Assembly (NCBI GenBank): GCA_030828465.1
Contig: JAURCL010000002.1
Span: forward strand, 40,636 to 104,635
Length of the DNA stretch: 64,000 nt
Reading direction: 5' to 3'
DNA from: Acidimicrobiales bacterium
GTDB lineage: Bacteria > Actinomycetota > Acidimicrobiia > Acidimicrobiales > Ilumatobacteraceae
This document shows, piece after piece, positions 55,726-64,000 of the stretch; the stretch's first letter is position 1; the number at the start of each line of letters is the position of its first letter. The notes beneath the pieces are model-generated. The model searched no databases. It saw only the letters and a list, made by a program, of their open reading frames with translations, and was not told where the DNA came from. The translations under genes and the position numbers were made by a program.

Positions 55726-56457
55726 TCAGCGGCCGGTGAAACGCGCCGGACGGCGTTCAGCGAAGGCGTTGCGACCTTCGATCGCGTCGTCACTCCCCCA
55801 AGCCAGCGCTCGGATCGCGTCGACGGCGAGATCGCGGGACGGCCGACGCCGGGCCTCGAGGAGCGCCGCGCGGTGCGCGTCGAGCGACAGCGGCGCGAGC
55901 CGCACGATCTCCTCGGCCCAGCCGACGGCATCGGCAAGCGATCCGAATCGGTGGACCGCCCCGAGGCGATGCAGCGTCTCGGCATCGACCCGTTCGGCGG
56001 TGAGGAGGATCGAGCGGGCGACCGGCCAGCTGAACTCGTCGACGAGGCGATCCACGGTCCATTGGTCGACGGCGAGACCGAGCCGAGCGGCGGGGATTCC
56101 GAACTCACTGCCCGCGGTGGCGACCCGAAGATCGCAGAGGAGCGCGAGTTGGGTCCCGGCCCCGAGGGCAGGACCGTCGATCGCGGCGATCCGAACGGCC
56201 GGCCAACGATCCCAGGCCTCGAGCATCGCGCTGAGTTCGGCGCCGAACTCCTCGGAGTCCACACCAGTCAGATCGGCGCCTGCGCAAAACGCCGGTGGCG
56301 CTCCGGTCAGCACCACGGCTCCCACCGTCGCGTCGCCCGCCACGGCGCGGAGCTCGCGAACCGTGTCGAGGTCGAGGGCGTTGCGACGCTCCGGGCGATC
56401 GATCGTCACCACCAGTACGTCCCGCACAGGTCCCGCTCGCCGCTCGGTCCGTAGCAT
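55726..56457 (-). CDS. EchA6-like crotonase-fold acyl-CoA binding protein
   Basis: A 243-residue crotonase-fold protein. It resembles mycobacterial EchA6 in length and in segments such as RPERRNALDLD, AFCAGADLTGV, GPALGAGTQLALLCDLRVA and LGLAVDQWTVDRL. The last segment replaces the usual catalytic Glu-bearing sequence, as in EchA6, which binds acyl-CoA without hydrating it. The resemblance is from memory and not from an alignment. ATG 56457 is 6 nt from TAGGGT. Genuine enzyme activity is possible but less likely. Confidence 0.75.
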   Translation of the reverse strand: MLRTERRAGPVRDVLVVTIDRPERRNALDLDTVRELRAVAGDATVGAVVLTGAPPAFCAGADLTGVDSEEFGAELSAMLEAWDRWPAVRIAAIDGPALGAGTQLALLCDLRVATAGSEFGIPAARLGLAVDQWTVDRLVDEFSWPVARSILLTAERVDAETLHRLGAVHRFGSLADAVGWAEEIVRLAPLSLDAHRAALLEARRRPSRDLAVDAIRALAWGSDDAIEGRNAFAERRPARFTGR

Positions 56458-56469
56458 GATCGAACCCTA
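56452..56469. promoter_or_regulatory. Overlapping divergent -10 elements
   Basis: On the minus strand TAGGGT (56469 to 56464) is 6 nt from the EchA6-like ATG at 56457. On the plus strand TAGCAT (56452-56457) is 11 nt from the ATG at 56469. Each start codon lies within the other gene's -10 region, so the two transcripts overlap at their 5' ends. Confidence 0.45.
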
Positions 56470-56762
56470 TGTCCGAACGAGTCGAACCGCCGACGCCCGC
56501 AGATCCGGTCCTGCGCCGTCGGCGCGCAGTGGAGCGCTGGACCCTGCTCGCGAATCGCGTCGGCTACCTCGTGCTCGCGCTCTCCGTGGCCCTCTTCGTC
56601 ATCGCCTTCGCCGTCGGATTCTCCTCCGGGCTCGCCGGAGCCGTTGTCGTCTCACTCCTCGTGTCGTTCGTGCTGCTCGCCCCGTCGATCGTGCTCGGAT
56701 ACGCCGTGAAGGCCGCCGACCGCGAGGATGCCGAACGGGCGGCTGGGAACCCTCCCTCGTAA
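56469..56762 (+). CDS. Small two-helix membrane protein
   Basis: 97 residues with two hydrophobic segments (about 31-54 and 57-77) between charged termini. It may belong to the DUF4229-type small actinobacterial membrane proteins, though I am not certain. It is followed 12 nt later by a TetR regulator and may be co-transcribed with it. Function unknown. Confidence 0.6.
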   Translation: MSERVEPPTPADPVLRRRRAVERWTLLANRVGYLVLALSVALFVIAFAVGFSSGLAGAVVVSLLVSFVLLAPSIVLGYAVKAADREDAERAAGNPPS

Positions 56763-56774
56763 CATGGACGCCTC

Positions 56775-57386
56775 ATGAGTTCGACCCGTCTGCCGGCCAT
56801 CGAGCGGCGCGAGCAGATCCTCGCCTGCGCCTTGGAGGTGTTCGCCCGTTCCGGGTTCCACGGAACCTCGATGAACGATGTGGCCGAGGCGGCCGGAGTC
56901 ACCAAACCGGTGCTTTACCAGCACTTCGACTCAAAACAGGAACTGTTCACCGCGCTCCTCGACGAGGTCGGCCATCGCATGCACAGCGCGATCACCGCGG
57001 CCACCTCGGTCGAGAGCGACGGGCGCTCGCAGACGGTCGCTGGCTTCCGCGCCTACTTCCGGTGGGTGGCCGATGATCACGATGGCTTCCGACTCCTGTT
57101 CGGCGGCACCGCTCGTCAAGAGGACGCCTTCGGCGACCGGGTGCGCCGCATCACCTCCGAGGTCGCCACGGCGATCGTTCCGTTGATCGCCGTCGATATG
57201 CCCGAGGAGCACCGGAGAACGGTCGCCCACGGCATCGTCGGTCTGGCCGAGGGCGTGAGCCGGCGGCTCATCGACCACGGCGATGACTTCGACCCGGACG
57301 TGATCGCCACCGTGGTGGCTGGCCTGGCCTGGGCCGGGTTGCGCTCGATCGACCAGTCGAGCCCCGTCGGCGCCGACGCGATCTGA
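56775..57386 (+). CDS. TetR-family transcriptional regulator
   Basis: A 203-residue regulator. The N-terminal HTH is typical: REQILACALEVFARSGFHGTSM and VTKPVLYQHFDSKQELF. The ligand-binding C-terminal domain is helical. Its effector is unknown; the EchA6-like gene and the small membrane protein are the nearest candidate targets. ATG 56775 is 9 nt from TAACAT, which overlaps the preceding stop codon. Confidence 0.88.
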   Translation: MSSTRLPAIERREQILACALEVFARSGFHGTSMNDVAEAAGVTKPVLYQHFDSKQELFTALLDEVGHRMHSAITAATSVESDGRSQTVAGFRAYFRWVADDHDGFRLLFGGTARQEDAFGDRVRRITSEVATAIVPLIAVDMPEEHRRTVAHGIVGLAEGVSRRLIDHGDDFDPDVIATVVAGLAWAGLRSIDQSSPVGADAI

Positions 57387-57424
57387 CACCTCTGCTCGGG
57401 TGACCCCCTCCGGTCGACCCGGTC

Positions 57425-57436
57425 TAGGCTCGTCTC
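57425..57436 (+). promoter_or_regulatory. Leaderless promoter -10 for dtxR/ideR
   Basis: TAGGCT (57425-57430) is 6 nt from ATG 57437. No SD and no clear iron box are seen. Confidence 0.5.
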
Positions 57437-58096
57437 ATGCCGGCGCCGGGGGAACACCATCCCGCGTTCGAGGAGTACTGCGAGTGCATCTTCGAACTCC
57501 ACGAGGATGATGTCGAAGTCATCCAGGCCCGCATCGCTGAGCGACTGAACGTCAGTCGTCCGGCGGTCAGCGAGATGATCCGTCGGCTCGCGGCTGAGGG
57601 TCTCATCGGCACCGACGGTGGGATCACGCTCACGTCGAGCGGTGTCGAGTTGGCCCAGCGAGTGGTGCGTCGCCACCGCCTCGCTGAGCGGTTCCTGACC
57701 GACACGCTGGGTCTGTCGTGGGCGGAGGCCCACCACGAGGCCGGTAAGTGGGAGCACATCATGTCCGACAGCGTGGAGGAGGCCCTCGATCGGCTCCTCG
57801 GTTCGCCGACGACCTGCCCGCACGGCAATCCGATCCCGGGCTCCGATTATGTGGCTCCCGATGTGCGCCCCCTCGCGGAGGCGTCGGTCGGCACGAGGTT
57901 CACGGTGAGGCGCATCCCCGAAGAGCTCGAGTTCACGCCCGGCCTCCTCGAGTTTCTCGAGGAGAGCTCGATCCAGCCGGGTCACAGCGGCACCGTGACC
58001 GCCACCTCCCCGGACGGAACGATCACGATCGAGATCAAGGGCCGCCACGTCGGCGTCGGCGCGTTCGCCTCCGAGCGCATTCTCGTCACCGGTTGA
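57437..58096 (+). CDS. DtxR/IdeR-family metal-dependent repressor
   Basis: A 219-residue regulator with three domains. The N-terminal winged HTH (residues 1-65) includes RLNVSRPAVSEMIRRLAAEG. The dimerisation and metal domain (66-140) has HHEAGKWEHIMSD and CPHGNPIPG (Cys127, His129), which supply ligands equivalent to those of DtxR. A C-terminal SH3/FeoA-like domain follows. It probably senses Fe2+ (IdeR-like), although Mn2+ sensing (MntR) is possible. A small lipoprotein gene follows 3 nt later. Confidence 0.88.
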   Translation: MPAPGEHHPAFEEYCECIFELHEDDVEVIQARIAERLNVSRPAVSEMIRRLAAEGLIGTDGGITLTSSGVELAQRVVRRHRLAERFLTDTLGLSWAEAHHEAGKWEHIMSDSVEEALDRLLGSPTTCPHGNPIPGSDYVAPDVRPLAEASVGTRFTVRRIPEELEFTPGLLEFLEESSIQPGHSGTVTATSPDGTITIEIKGRHVGVGAFASERILVTG

Positions 58097-58099
58097 TTC

Positions 58100-58570
58100 T
58101 TGGCGCGCTCACCCCTTCTCCTCGCGTTCGCGCTCGCCCTTGGACCAACTGCGGCATGCGGTGAGACGTATATCGACACGAGCCTGATCGACAATGACGC
58201 GGACGTCGCCCCCGCCGACGGCGGGACGAGCGAGGCTGGGGATGCCGAAACCGACGGGTCCTCGGCGGGACCAACGACCGACACCGAGTCGCGGGAGTTC
58301 GCAGCCACCCTGGAGTTATTCGCGCTGCATGCGCGGGAGATCTCCGAGGTTGTCGCCGATGATCGTGAACGCGCGGCCTCGATGCTCGACGACCTCGAGG
58401 CCGACTGGTCGCTGATCGAGGGGATCATCCGCGCCGAGCAGCCCGACCGGCTCTTCGGTTTTTCCCAGGCGGTCGACCTCGTCAGGAGCGGCGTTGAGCG
58501 GAACCGCCCGGCGGATGTCAGCAAAGGCTGGAAACTGCTCGCCGATCTGAGCGCTGACTACCCGGCCTGA
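58100..58570 (+). CDS. Small lipoprotein linked to dtxR
   Basis: 156 residues. A signal peptide ends in a lipobox-like LGPTAAC (Cys20), then an Asp/Glu/Thr-rich linker and a predicted helical bundle (from about residue 72) with LEADWSLIEGIIRAEQPDRL. I do not recognise a family. The helical tail is reminiscent of helical extracytoplasmic domains of iron-uptake proteins, a weak impression. The start is TTG 58100, 3 nt after the regulator's stop, so a metal-related role is inferred. The 3' end overlaps helD by 13 bp. Confidence 0.6.
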   Translation: MARSPLLLAFALALGPTAACGETYIDTSLIDNDADVAPADGGTSEAGDAETDGSSAGPTTDTESREFAATLELFALHAREISEVVADDRERAASMLDDLEADWSLIEGIIRAEQPDRLFGFSQAVDLVRSGVERNRPADVSKGWKLLADLSADYPA

Positions 58571-60729
58571 GCGGCCAGCGACGAGAAGCCGGCCCCGAGC
58601 GATCTCGGGACCGGATCGGAATGGACGACCGCCAGCCGTCGGGTTGATCGGGTGAGACCGACGTAGAGCGCTCGGAGGCCGAGGTGGGCCTCCGACACGA
58701 TCCTCGACGGCTCAACAACGATCACCGAATCAAGTTCGAGGCCCTTGGCCACCGACACCGGCACGACGGTGACCTGACGCTCGAGGCCGGAGACTCCGGC
58801 CCGGCCGTGCTCGACGCCCGCCGAGTCGAGGGCCTCGGAGATCCGATCGACGAGCGTGTCGGGGGTGACCACCGCGATCGAACCGTTCGGCAGCGAGTCG
58901 AGCGATGCCCCGACCTCGGCGACGACCGCCTCTCCGAGGTCGCCGGTGGCCGAGACGAGTCTCGGGTGCTCCCCTCCCGATCTCACCGACTCCGGCCGTC
59001 GGAGGCCCGGCGCGGCTGCCTCCATCACCACATCGGCCACGGCCATGATCTCGCGCGGGATCCGGTAGCCAACCGACAGCCCGATCACCCGGGCCGGACG
59101 TCGATTCGGAAGGTGCTCGAGCACGTCCTCCCAGGCGCCGGGGGCGAGGGCACCGGTTGCCTGGGCGAGGTCGCCGACCACCGTCATCGATCCGTTGAGC
59201 GAGCGACGCGACACCATGCGCAGCGCCATCGGGGTGAGGTCTTGGACCTCGTCGACCACGATGTGCCCGTAGGTCCTGATCTCGTCGGCCGGGTCGATCT
59301 CGCCCCGCTGGGGCACCGGGCCGAGCACCTCGCGGGCATCATCGAGGAGCGGGATGTCGGCATCGGTCCAGGACACCTCGGCCAGGGAGGATGACCGCGG
59401 TCGGTGGAGCAACTCGACGAGGTGCTCGACCTCGTCGGCATCGACCGCGTCGGTGAGTGCGGAACGGAGCAGCGCCCGCGAGCCGAGCAGGTCATGAACG
59501 AGTTGTCCGGGGGTGAGCACCGGCCACATCCGCTCGAGTGCCTCGCGGACCTCAGGGAGACGACGGATGGCCTCTCGCACCTCCGACGGCCCGGCATCGC
59601 CCGCTCGCCATCCGGCCGCCATGGTCTCCCACAACTCGCTCTCCACGATGCGTCGGCTCGCGTTGTGCCTGCGGTTCCGGCGCCGCGCCTGACGGATGAT
59701 CCGACGCGACTCGTCGACGCTGAGACGCAGGTAGCCCGATCGGAAAGGAACCACGAGGTCGTCGCGCAATGGCCGCTCGCGATCGTCGACCGCGCGGTCG
59801 ATCAGCCTCGACATGCGGGCATCACCCTTGGCGGCGGCGACCTCGGCGGCATCTCTTTCCGTGACCCGGATACCCGGCACGAGGTCGGCGAGCACGACCT
59901 GTTCAACCCCGGCCTCACCGAGTGAGGGCAGCACCCGTTCGATGTAGCGGAGGAACACACGGTTTGGACCGAGGACGAGCACGCCCTGATCCTCGAGGGG
60001 GAATCGATGGGTGTAGAGCAGATAGGCCGCCCGGTGGAGCGCGACGACCGTTTTTCCGGTTCCCGGTCCGCCCTGCACCACGAGCACTCCCGCTTGCGGC
60101 GACCGGATGATCTCATCCTGCTCGGCCTGGATGGTGGCGACGATGTCTCCGAGCGCGCCGGTGCGCCCTCGCTCGAGGGAGGCGATGAGCGTCGAGTAGC
60201 CCCGGAGCGTCGGACCACCACCGTCGAACTCGTCTCCGAGATCGCCGTCGAGACCGTCGTCGTGTCCGAGACCCAGGTGCCCCTGTCCGAAGAGCTCATC
60301 CTCCAGCCCGAGGAGGGTCCTGCCCTCCACGGCGAAATGCCGTCGGCGGAGCAAACCCATGGGCTCGCGGCCGGTCGCCCGGTAGAAGGGCTCGGCCACG
60401 GGTGCCCGCCAGTCGATCACGACAGGCTCGCTCTGATCATCCGCGACGGCCAGTCGGCCGATCCGGAAGCTCTCGGTCCCCTCCTGCTCGTCGTGCCGGT
60501 CGATGCGACCGAAGACAAGGGCGGCATCGCCGAGGTCGAGATCGGTGAGTCGCTTCACCAGCGCCTCGTCGAACGCGTTGCGCTCGAACCGGGCCTGGAA
60601 GGTGCCTCCGAGATCGGGCTCGTTGAGATCGCGCAGTCGCCAAGCGGCCTGTCGCGAGTTCTCGAGGCAGTCGTAGGCGTGATCGATAAACGCCTGCTCC
60701 TCGGGGAGATCGGGATGTCGTGCGGTCAT
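58558..60729 (-). CDS. helD: HelD-type RNA polymerase recycling helicase
   Basis: A 723-residue UvrD-like superfamily 1 protein. Actinobacterial (class II) HelD features are VVIDWRAPVAEPFYRATGRE, Walker A QGGPGTGKTVVALHRAAYL and VVDEVQDLTPMALRM. HelD proteins bind stalled RNA polymerase, push into its channels and release it from DNA or drugs such as rifampicin. ATG 60729 is preferred; the start at 60786 is too near the TAGAGT -10 element. It is divergent from hemE. Confidence 0.87.
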   Translation of the reverse strand: MTARHPDLPEEQAFIDHAYDCLENSRQAAWRLRDLNEPDLGGTFQARFERNAFDEALVKRLTDLDLGDAALVFGRIDRHDEQEGTESFRIGRLAVADDQSEPVVIDWRAPVAEPFYRATGREPMGLLRRRHFAVEGRTLLGLEDELFGQGHLGLGHDDGLDGDLGDEFDGGGPTLRGYSTLIASLERGRTGALGDIVATIQAEQDEIIRSPQAGVLVVQGGPGTGKTVVALHRAAYLLYTHRFPLEDQGVLVLGPNRVFLRYIERVLPSLGEAGVEQVVLADLVPGIRVTERDAAEVAAAKGDARMSRLIDRAVDDRERPLRDDLVVPFRSGYLRLSVDESRRIIRQARRRNRRHNASRRIVESELWETMAAGWRAGDAGPSEVREAIRRLPEVREALERMWPVLTPGQLVHDLLGSRALLRSALTDAVDADEVEHLVELLHRPRSSSLAEVSWTDADIPLLDDAREVLGPVPQRGEIDPADEIRTYGHIVVDEVQDLTPMALRMVSRRSLNGSMTVVGDLAQATGALAPGAWEDVLEHLPNRRPARVIGLSVGYRIPREIMAVADVVMEAAAPGLRRPESVRSGGEHPRLVSATGDLGEAVVAEVGASLDSLPNGSIAVVTPDTLVDRISEALDSAGVEHGRAGVSGLERQVTVVPVSVAKGLELDSVIVVEPSRIVSEAHLGLRALYVGLTRSTRRLAVVHSDPVPRSLGAGFSSLAAQAG

Positions 60730-60801
60730 GTTCGGGGGTTCCGGCACGGGCCTTCGGTGGTCGGACCCGTTTCGGGGGTCCATCAACTCTACCGGCAGGG
60801 G

Positions 60802-60818
60802 TATCGTCCCCCTTCCCC
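60802..60818 (+). promoter_or_regulatory. hemE promoter -10
   Basis: TATCGT (60802-60807) is 11 nt from ATG 60819. On the minus strand TAGAGT lies nearby (60793 to 60788) for helD, so the two promoters are closely divergent. Confidence 0.45.
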
Positions 60819-61910
60819 ATGTCCGAGCCCACCGCCACCGAGTCGATGGGTGTCCCCTTCCTCGACGCTGCCGCGGGACGCCGCCCCCGACGGACCCCCG
60901 TCTGGTTCATGCGCCAGGCCGGCCGCCACCTGCCCGAGTACCGCGATGTCCGTGGCCCCGGCTCGATCCTCGATGCCATCGGCCGGCCCGATGACGCCGC
61001 GGCGATCACGCTCCAGCCTGTCCGTCGGTACGGCGTCGACGCCGCAGTGCTCTACTCCGACATCGTCGTGCCGGCCCACGCGGTCGGGTTCGGCATCGAT
61101 GTGGCTCCCGGAACCGGGCCGGTCGCCGAGCAGCCGTTCCGATCGGCCGCGGATCTCGATCGACTCCCCCCGTTGACTCCCGATCTCATCGAGCACGTCG
61201 CCGAGACGGTCAGGATTCTCACGCGAGAGCTCGATCCCACCGTGCCTCTGCTCGCCTTCGCCGGGGCCCCGTTCACGGTCGGGAGCTATCTCATCGAGGG
61301 AGCGCCGAGTCGTACCTGGCGGCACACGAAGGCGCTGATGCACGGCGACCCGGCGCTGTGGCACCGGCTCATGGAACGGCTCGCCCAGTCGGCGCTCGCC
61401 TTCATCGACACCCAGATCGCCAATGGCGCCCGGGCGTTCCAACTCTTCGACTCCTGGGCGGGCGCTCTCTCCCCCACCGACTACCGGGAGTTCGTGGCGC
61501 CGCACTCCTCGGCGGTTTTCGCCCGGCTCGCCGAGACGCATCCGGGGGTGCCCGGGATCCACTTCGGTATCGGTTGCGACCACCTGCTCGAGGACATGGC
61601 GGCCTGCGGGGCGTCGGTCATCGGGCTCGATTGGCGTACCGGTATCGCCGACGCCCGTCGTCGTCTCGGGCCCGACACCGTGATCCAGGGAAACCTCGAT
61701 CCGGCACTCGTGCTAGCCGGACGCGAGGTGGCGCTCGACGGCGCACGTGCGGTGCTCGCCGACAACGCCGGGCACCCGGGCCACATTTTCAACCTCGGTC
61801 ACGGGGTCCAACCCGACACCGATCCCGCGGTGCTGGCCGCCGTCGTGGATCTCGTGCACGCGGGCAGCGGTGGACCCCCGACCGTTGACGATGGGACGAT
61901 CAGCGCATGA
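60819..61910 (+). CDS. hemE: Uroporphyrinogen decarboxylase
   Basis: A 363-residue enzyme converting uroporphyrinogen III to coproporphyrinogen III. The N-terminal signature PVWFMRQAGRHLPEYR supplies the substrate-binding Arg residues. FAGAPFTVGSYLIEG and the C-terminal FNLGHGVQPDTDP are conserved. The ATG at 60819 fits the family N-terminus. It overlaps hemH by 4 nt and opens a heme operon. Confidence 0.96.
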   Translation: MSEPTATESMGVPFLDAAAGRRPRRTPVWFMRQAGRHLPEYRDVRGPGSILDAIGRPDDAAAITLQPVRRYGVDAAVLYSDIVVPAHAVGFGIDVAPGTGPVAEQPFRSAADLDRLPPLTPDLIEHVAETVRILTRELDPTVPLLAFAGAPFTVGSYLIEGAPSRTWRHTKALMHGDPALWHRLMERLAQSALAFIDTQIANGARAFQLFDSWAGALSPTDYREFVAPHSSAVFARLAETHPGVPGIHFGIGCDHLLEDMAACGASVIGLDWRTGIADARRRLGPDTVIQGNLDPALVLAGREVALDGARAVLADNAGHPGHIFNLGHGVQPDTDPAVLAAVVDLVHAGSGGPPTVDDGTISA

Positions 61911-62821
61911 GCCGAACCACCGCTGTCCTCCTCATGGCCTACGGGACGCCGAGGCACCCCGATGAGATCGAGGCCTACTACACCGATATCCGCCGGGGAC
62001 GACCGCCGACCCCCGAGGCCCTCGCCGACCTCGTGGCCCGCTACGACGCGATCGGGGGAATCTCCCCGCTCGCCCGCCGGACGGAGGCTCAGCGCGACGC
62101 GCTGCAGTCCGCCCTCGACGAGCGGGCCCCGGACTCGTACCGGGTCGATCTCGGCCTCAAGCACGCCGACCCGAAGATCGAGGAGGCCACCGAAGCACTG
62201 CTCGCCGAAGGTGTCGAGCGCATCATCGGGCTCGTGCTCGCTCCGCACTACTCGAGTTACTCGATCGGCCAGTACCTGGGTCGGGCGCGAGCGGTTGCCG
62301 AGCCCGCCGGGGTGCCGGTGGGCGGGGTCGAGTCCTGGGCGACGGAACCGGCGTTCATCGAGTTCATCTCAGCTGATCTCGAGCGACGCCTCGCGTCCGT
62401 CCCCGCTGGTTCCCGGGTGCTCTTCACCGCTCATTCCCTGCCTCAGCGGATCATCGACGGTGGAGATCCGTATCCCGACGAACTGCGCGCCACGGCCGTC
62501 GCCGTCGCTGATCGTCTCGGCCTAGAGGAGGGCCGTGACTGGTCGATCGCTTGGCAGAGCGCCGGTCGGACGCCCGAGCCGTGGATCGGCCCCGACATCC
62601 TCGAAGTGATCGATTCGCTCGCCGAGGAGGGCTCGGTGCCCGGTGTCGTGGTGAGCGCCGTCGGTTTCGTCGCCGACCATCTCGAGGTGCTCTACGACCT
62701 CGACATCGAGGCAGCGGATCGGGCCGCGGGTCATGGACTGGCCTTCGCCCGCACCGCCTGCGTGAACGACGATGCCACGGTGATGGGCGCCCTCGCCGAC
62801 CGTGTGATCTCGGCGGGCTGA
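61907..62821 (+). CDS. hemH: Ferrochelatase (coproporphyrin type)
   Basis: A 304-residue ferrochelatase. PHYSSYSIGQY is the pyrrole-site region and FTAHSLPQRII carries the catalytic His. Linked to hemE and to a CgoX-type oxidase, and in an actinobacterium, it most likely inserts iron into coproporphyrin III (CpfC role) rather than protoporphyrin. The heme product would feed the c-type cytochromes matured by the ccm operon. ATG overlaps hemE (ATGA). Confidence 0.94.
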   Translation: MSRTTAVLLMAYGTPRHPDEIEAYYTDIRRGRPPTPEALADLVARYDAIGGISPLARRTEAQRDALQSALDERAPDSYRVDLGLKHADPKIEEATEALLAEGVERIIGLVLAPHYSSYSIGQYLGRARAVAEPAGVPVGGVESWATEPAFIEFISADLERRLASVPAGSRVLFTAHSLPQRIIDGGDPYPDELRATAVAVADRLGLEEGRDWSIAWQSAGRTPEPWIGPDILEVIDSLAEEGSVPGVVVSAVGFVADHLEVLYDLDIEAADRAAGHGLAFARTACVNDDATVMGALADRVISAG

Positions 62822-62835
62822 GCCGGGCGGCCCGG

Positions 62836-64000
62836 ATGAGCGAATCGCCGTCGCGGATCGCCGTCATCGGCGCGGGCATCACCGGCCTGTCGGCGGCGTA
62901 CGAGGCCGCGATCGCCGGAGGCAACCGGGTGGAGGTGACCCTGTTCGACGGTGCCGGTCGCGCTGGCGGGCTGATTCGCACCTCGGAGTTTGCGGGACTG
63001 CGCGTCGACGAGGGGGCCGACGCCTTCCTTCGCCGGGTTCCCGACGCGCTCGATCTCGCTCAGGCGGTCGGCCTCGACGGGGATCTGACCTCCCCGACCT
63101 TGGGTTCGGCGGCGGTCTGGGTGAATGGCCTTCGCCCCCTACCGGAGGGGCTCGTGCTCGGTGTGCCGACATCTCTGGTCTCCCTGGCACGGAGTCGACT
63201 CGTCTCCTCCGCCGGAGCCGCCCGGGCACTCGCCGATCTCGTTCTGCCGCAACGTTCCCTTGACCACGATTCGATCGGGACCTGGGTGCGAGGACGTCTC
63301 GGTGCGGAGGTGCACGACCGGTTGACCGATGCGCTCGTCGGAAGCATCTACGCCGCCGACACCGATCGGTTCAGCCTGTCCGCGGTGCCGCAGTTGGACG
63401 CGCTCGCGCGAGGTGGGCGTTCGGCAATCCTCACCGCGCTCCGTCGTCGACAGCCGACCGACGGCGGGCCGATCTTCGCCGCCCCGACTGGCGGCATGGG
63501 GTCGCTGACCGACGCGGTGCTCGCCGCCGCGCGCGTCGCCGGAGTCAACACCCGACTCGACTCATCGGTCGCCGCGGTCGAGGCGCGCGACCGCGGAGTT
63601 CTCATCGACGGCGAACCCTTCGATGCGGTGGTCCTCGCCACTCCGGCCCGTGTGTCCGCGCGACTGCTCGAGTCGTCGGCCCCCGCCGCCGCGGCTGCCC
63701 TCGGGTCGATCGAGACGGCTGGCGTGGTGATGGTGACGCTCGCGATTCCCGCCGGGTCGCTGCCCGCGGCGTGTTCGCGTCTGAGTGGCTATCTCGTGCC
63801 GAAGTCGCGCCAGCGGCGGGTAACGGCGGTGTCGTTCGCCTCACACAAGTGGGCGCATCTCCGACCGGCTGACGGGGCGCAGATTCTCCGTGTGTCGCTC
63901 GGCCGCGACGGGATGGACGTGGGCGATCTCGATGACCGGGAGGTCATCGATTCGGTCGTCGATGAGGTGTCGGGTCATCTCAGCGCTGAAATCGCTCCTA
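62836..64000 (+). CDS. cgoX: Coproporphyrinogen III oxidase (CgoX/HemY type), truncated by window end
   Basis: 388 codons are visible with no stop before position 64000. The N-terminal FAD-binding IGAGITGLSAAYEA is followed by a region DEGADAFLRRVPDALD and the characteristic ASHKWAHLRP near the end of what is seen. This FAD enzyme oxidises coproporphyrinogen III to coproporphyrin III in the actinobacterial pathway. The start ATG 62836 is 14 nt after hemH. The remaining C-terminal portion lies outside the window. Confidence 0.92.
   Translation, partial: MSESPSRIAVIGAGITGLSAAYEAAIAGGNRVEVTLFDGAGRAGGLIRTSEFAGLRVDEGADAFLRRVPDALDLAQAVGLDGDLTSPTLGSAAVWVNGLRPLPEGLVLGVPTSLVSLARSRLVSSAGAARALADLVLPQRSLDHDSIGTWVRGRLGAEVHDRLTDALVGSIYAADTDRFSLSAVPQLDALARGGRSAILTALRRRQPTDGGPIFAAPTGGMGSLTDAVLAAARVAGVNTRLDSSVAAVEARDRGVLIDGEPFDAVVLATPARVSARLLESSAPAAAAALGSIETAGVVMVTLAIPAGSLPAACSRLSGYLVPKSRQRRVTAVSFASHKWAHLRPADGAQILRVSLGRDGMDVGDLDDREVIDSVVDEVSGHLSAEIAP

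Overview
The window is about 64 kb of high-GC, densely packed actinobacterial chromosome, and the gene content points to class Acidimicrobiia or a close relative. The evidence is a WhiB-type Fe-S regulator, paired WYL regulators (PafB/PafC), polyphosphate glucokinase, a MenJ-like reductase, F420 biosynthesis (CofC), an actinobacterial HelD, a separate lysine/alanine-rich chromosomal protein beside HU, and the actinobacterial order argS-lysA-hom-thrC-rho-rpmE-prfA-prmC. I see no rRNA, tRNA, CRISPR array, insertion sequence or prophage. Genes commonly overlap by 1 to 4 nt (ATGA, GTGA, TGATG) and convergent genes often overlap at their 3' ends.

Layout. 1-3400: zinc uptake, with fur/zur and znuC on the minus strand divergent from znuA-znuB around a Zur-like operator. 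3366-6242: rnhB, selD and an unknown 399-residue protein (minus). 6298-7687: cofC and a PIG-L deacetylase. 7802-8294: HU plus a 68-residue Ala/Lys/Pro/Arg protein (minus). 8684-11216: PIN-PhoH ATPase, WhiB, DEDDh exonuclease. 11201-13940: pafC, pafB, 3-hydroxyacyl-CoA dehydrogenase (minus). 14087-17760: glgX against pgi. 17811-21056: RarD-like transporter, DUF305 protein, secreted metallopeptidase. 21083-23203: L,D-transpeptidase and a GT2 glycosyltransferase. 23268-30574: argG, M20 peptidase, PfkB kinase, cation/Ca2+ antiporter, ppgK, menJ, chorismate mutase. 30695-32461: D-2-hydroxyacid dehydrogenase and HpcH aldolase. 32455-44176: the conserved minus-strand block (prmC, prfA, unknown gene, rpmE, rho, thrC, hom, lysA, argS), interrupted by a plus-strand enoyl-CoA hydratase and lacking thrB. 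44219-47764: a SufR-like regulator divergent from an Mrp Fe-S carrier, a small zincin, a DUF4328 protein and SixA. 47770-54273: a complete System I cytochrome c maturation operon, ccmABCDEFGHI, including a 50-residue CcmD. 54348-58570: class E-like sortase, EchA6-like protein, TetR, DtxR/IdeR and a small lipoprotein. 58558-64000: HelD divergent from hemE-hemH-cgoX, the last cut by the window end.

Two start-site grammars coexist. A minority of genes have a clear Shine-Dalgarno (HBDH, phoH, rho, rpmE, ldt). About twenty have no SD and instead a -10-like hexamer (consensus TANNNT) 6-7 nt, sometimes 9-12 nt, before the start codon, which predicts widespread leaderless mRNAs. I used this to choose several starts (hom, pgi, cofC, ppgK, dnaQ-like, mrp).

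The points most worth following are: an HU gene followed at once by a separate HupB-tail-like protein in the +1 frame; an open reading frame that fills the rho leader and ends on the rho start codon; a SufR-like Fe-S regulator paired with an Mrp carrier lacking the usual CxxC; a full Ccm operon in an actinobacterium; the selD partner of unknown function; and the Zur switch with a duplicated metal-binding loop in ZnuA.
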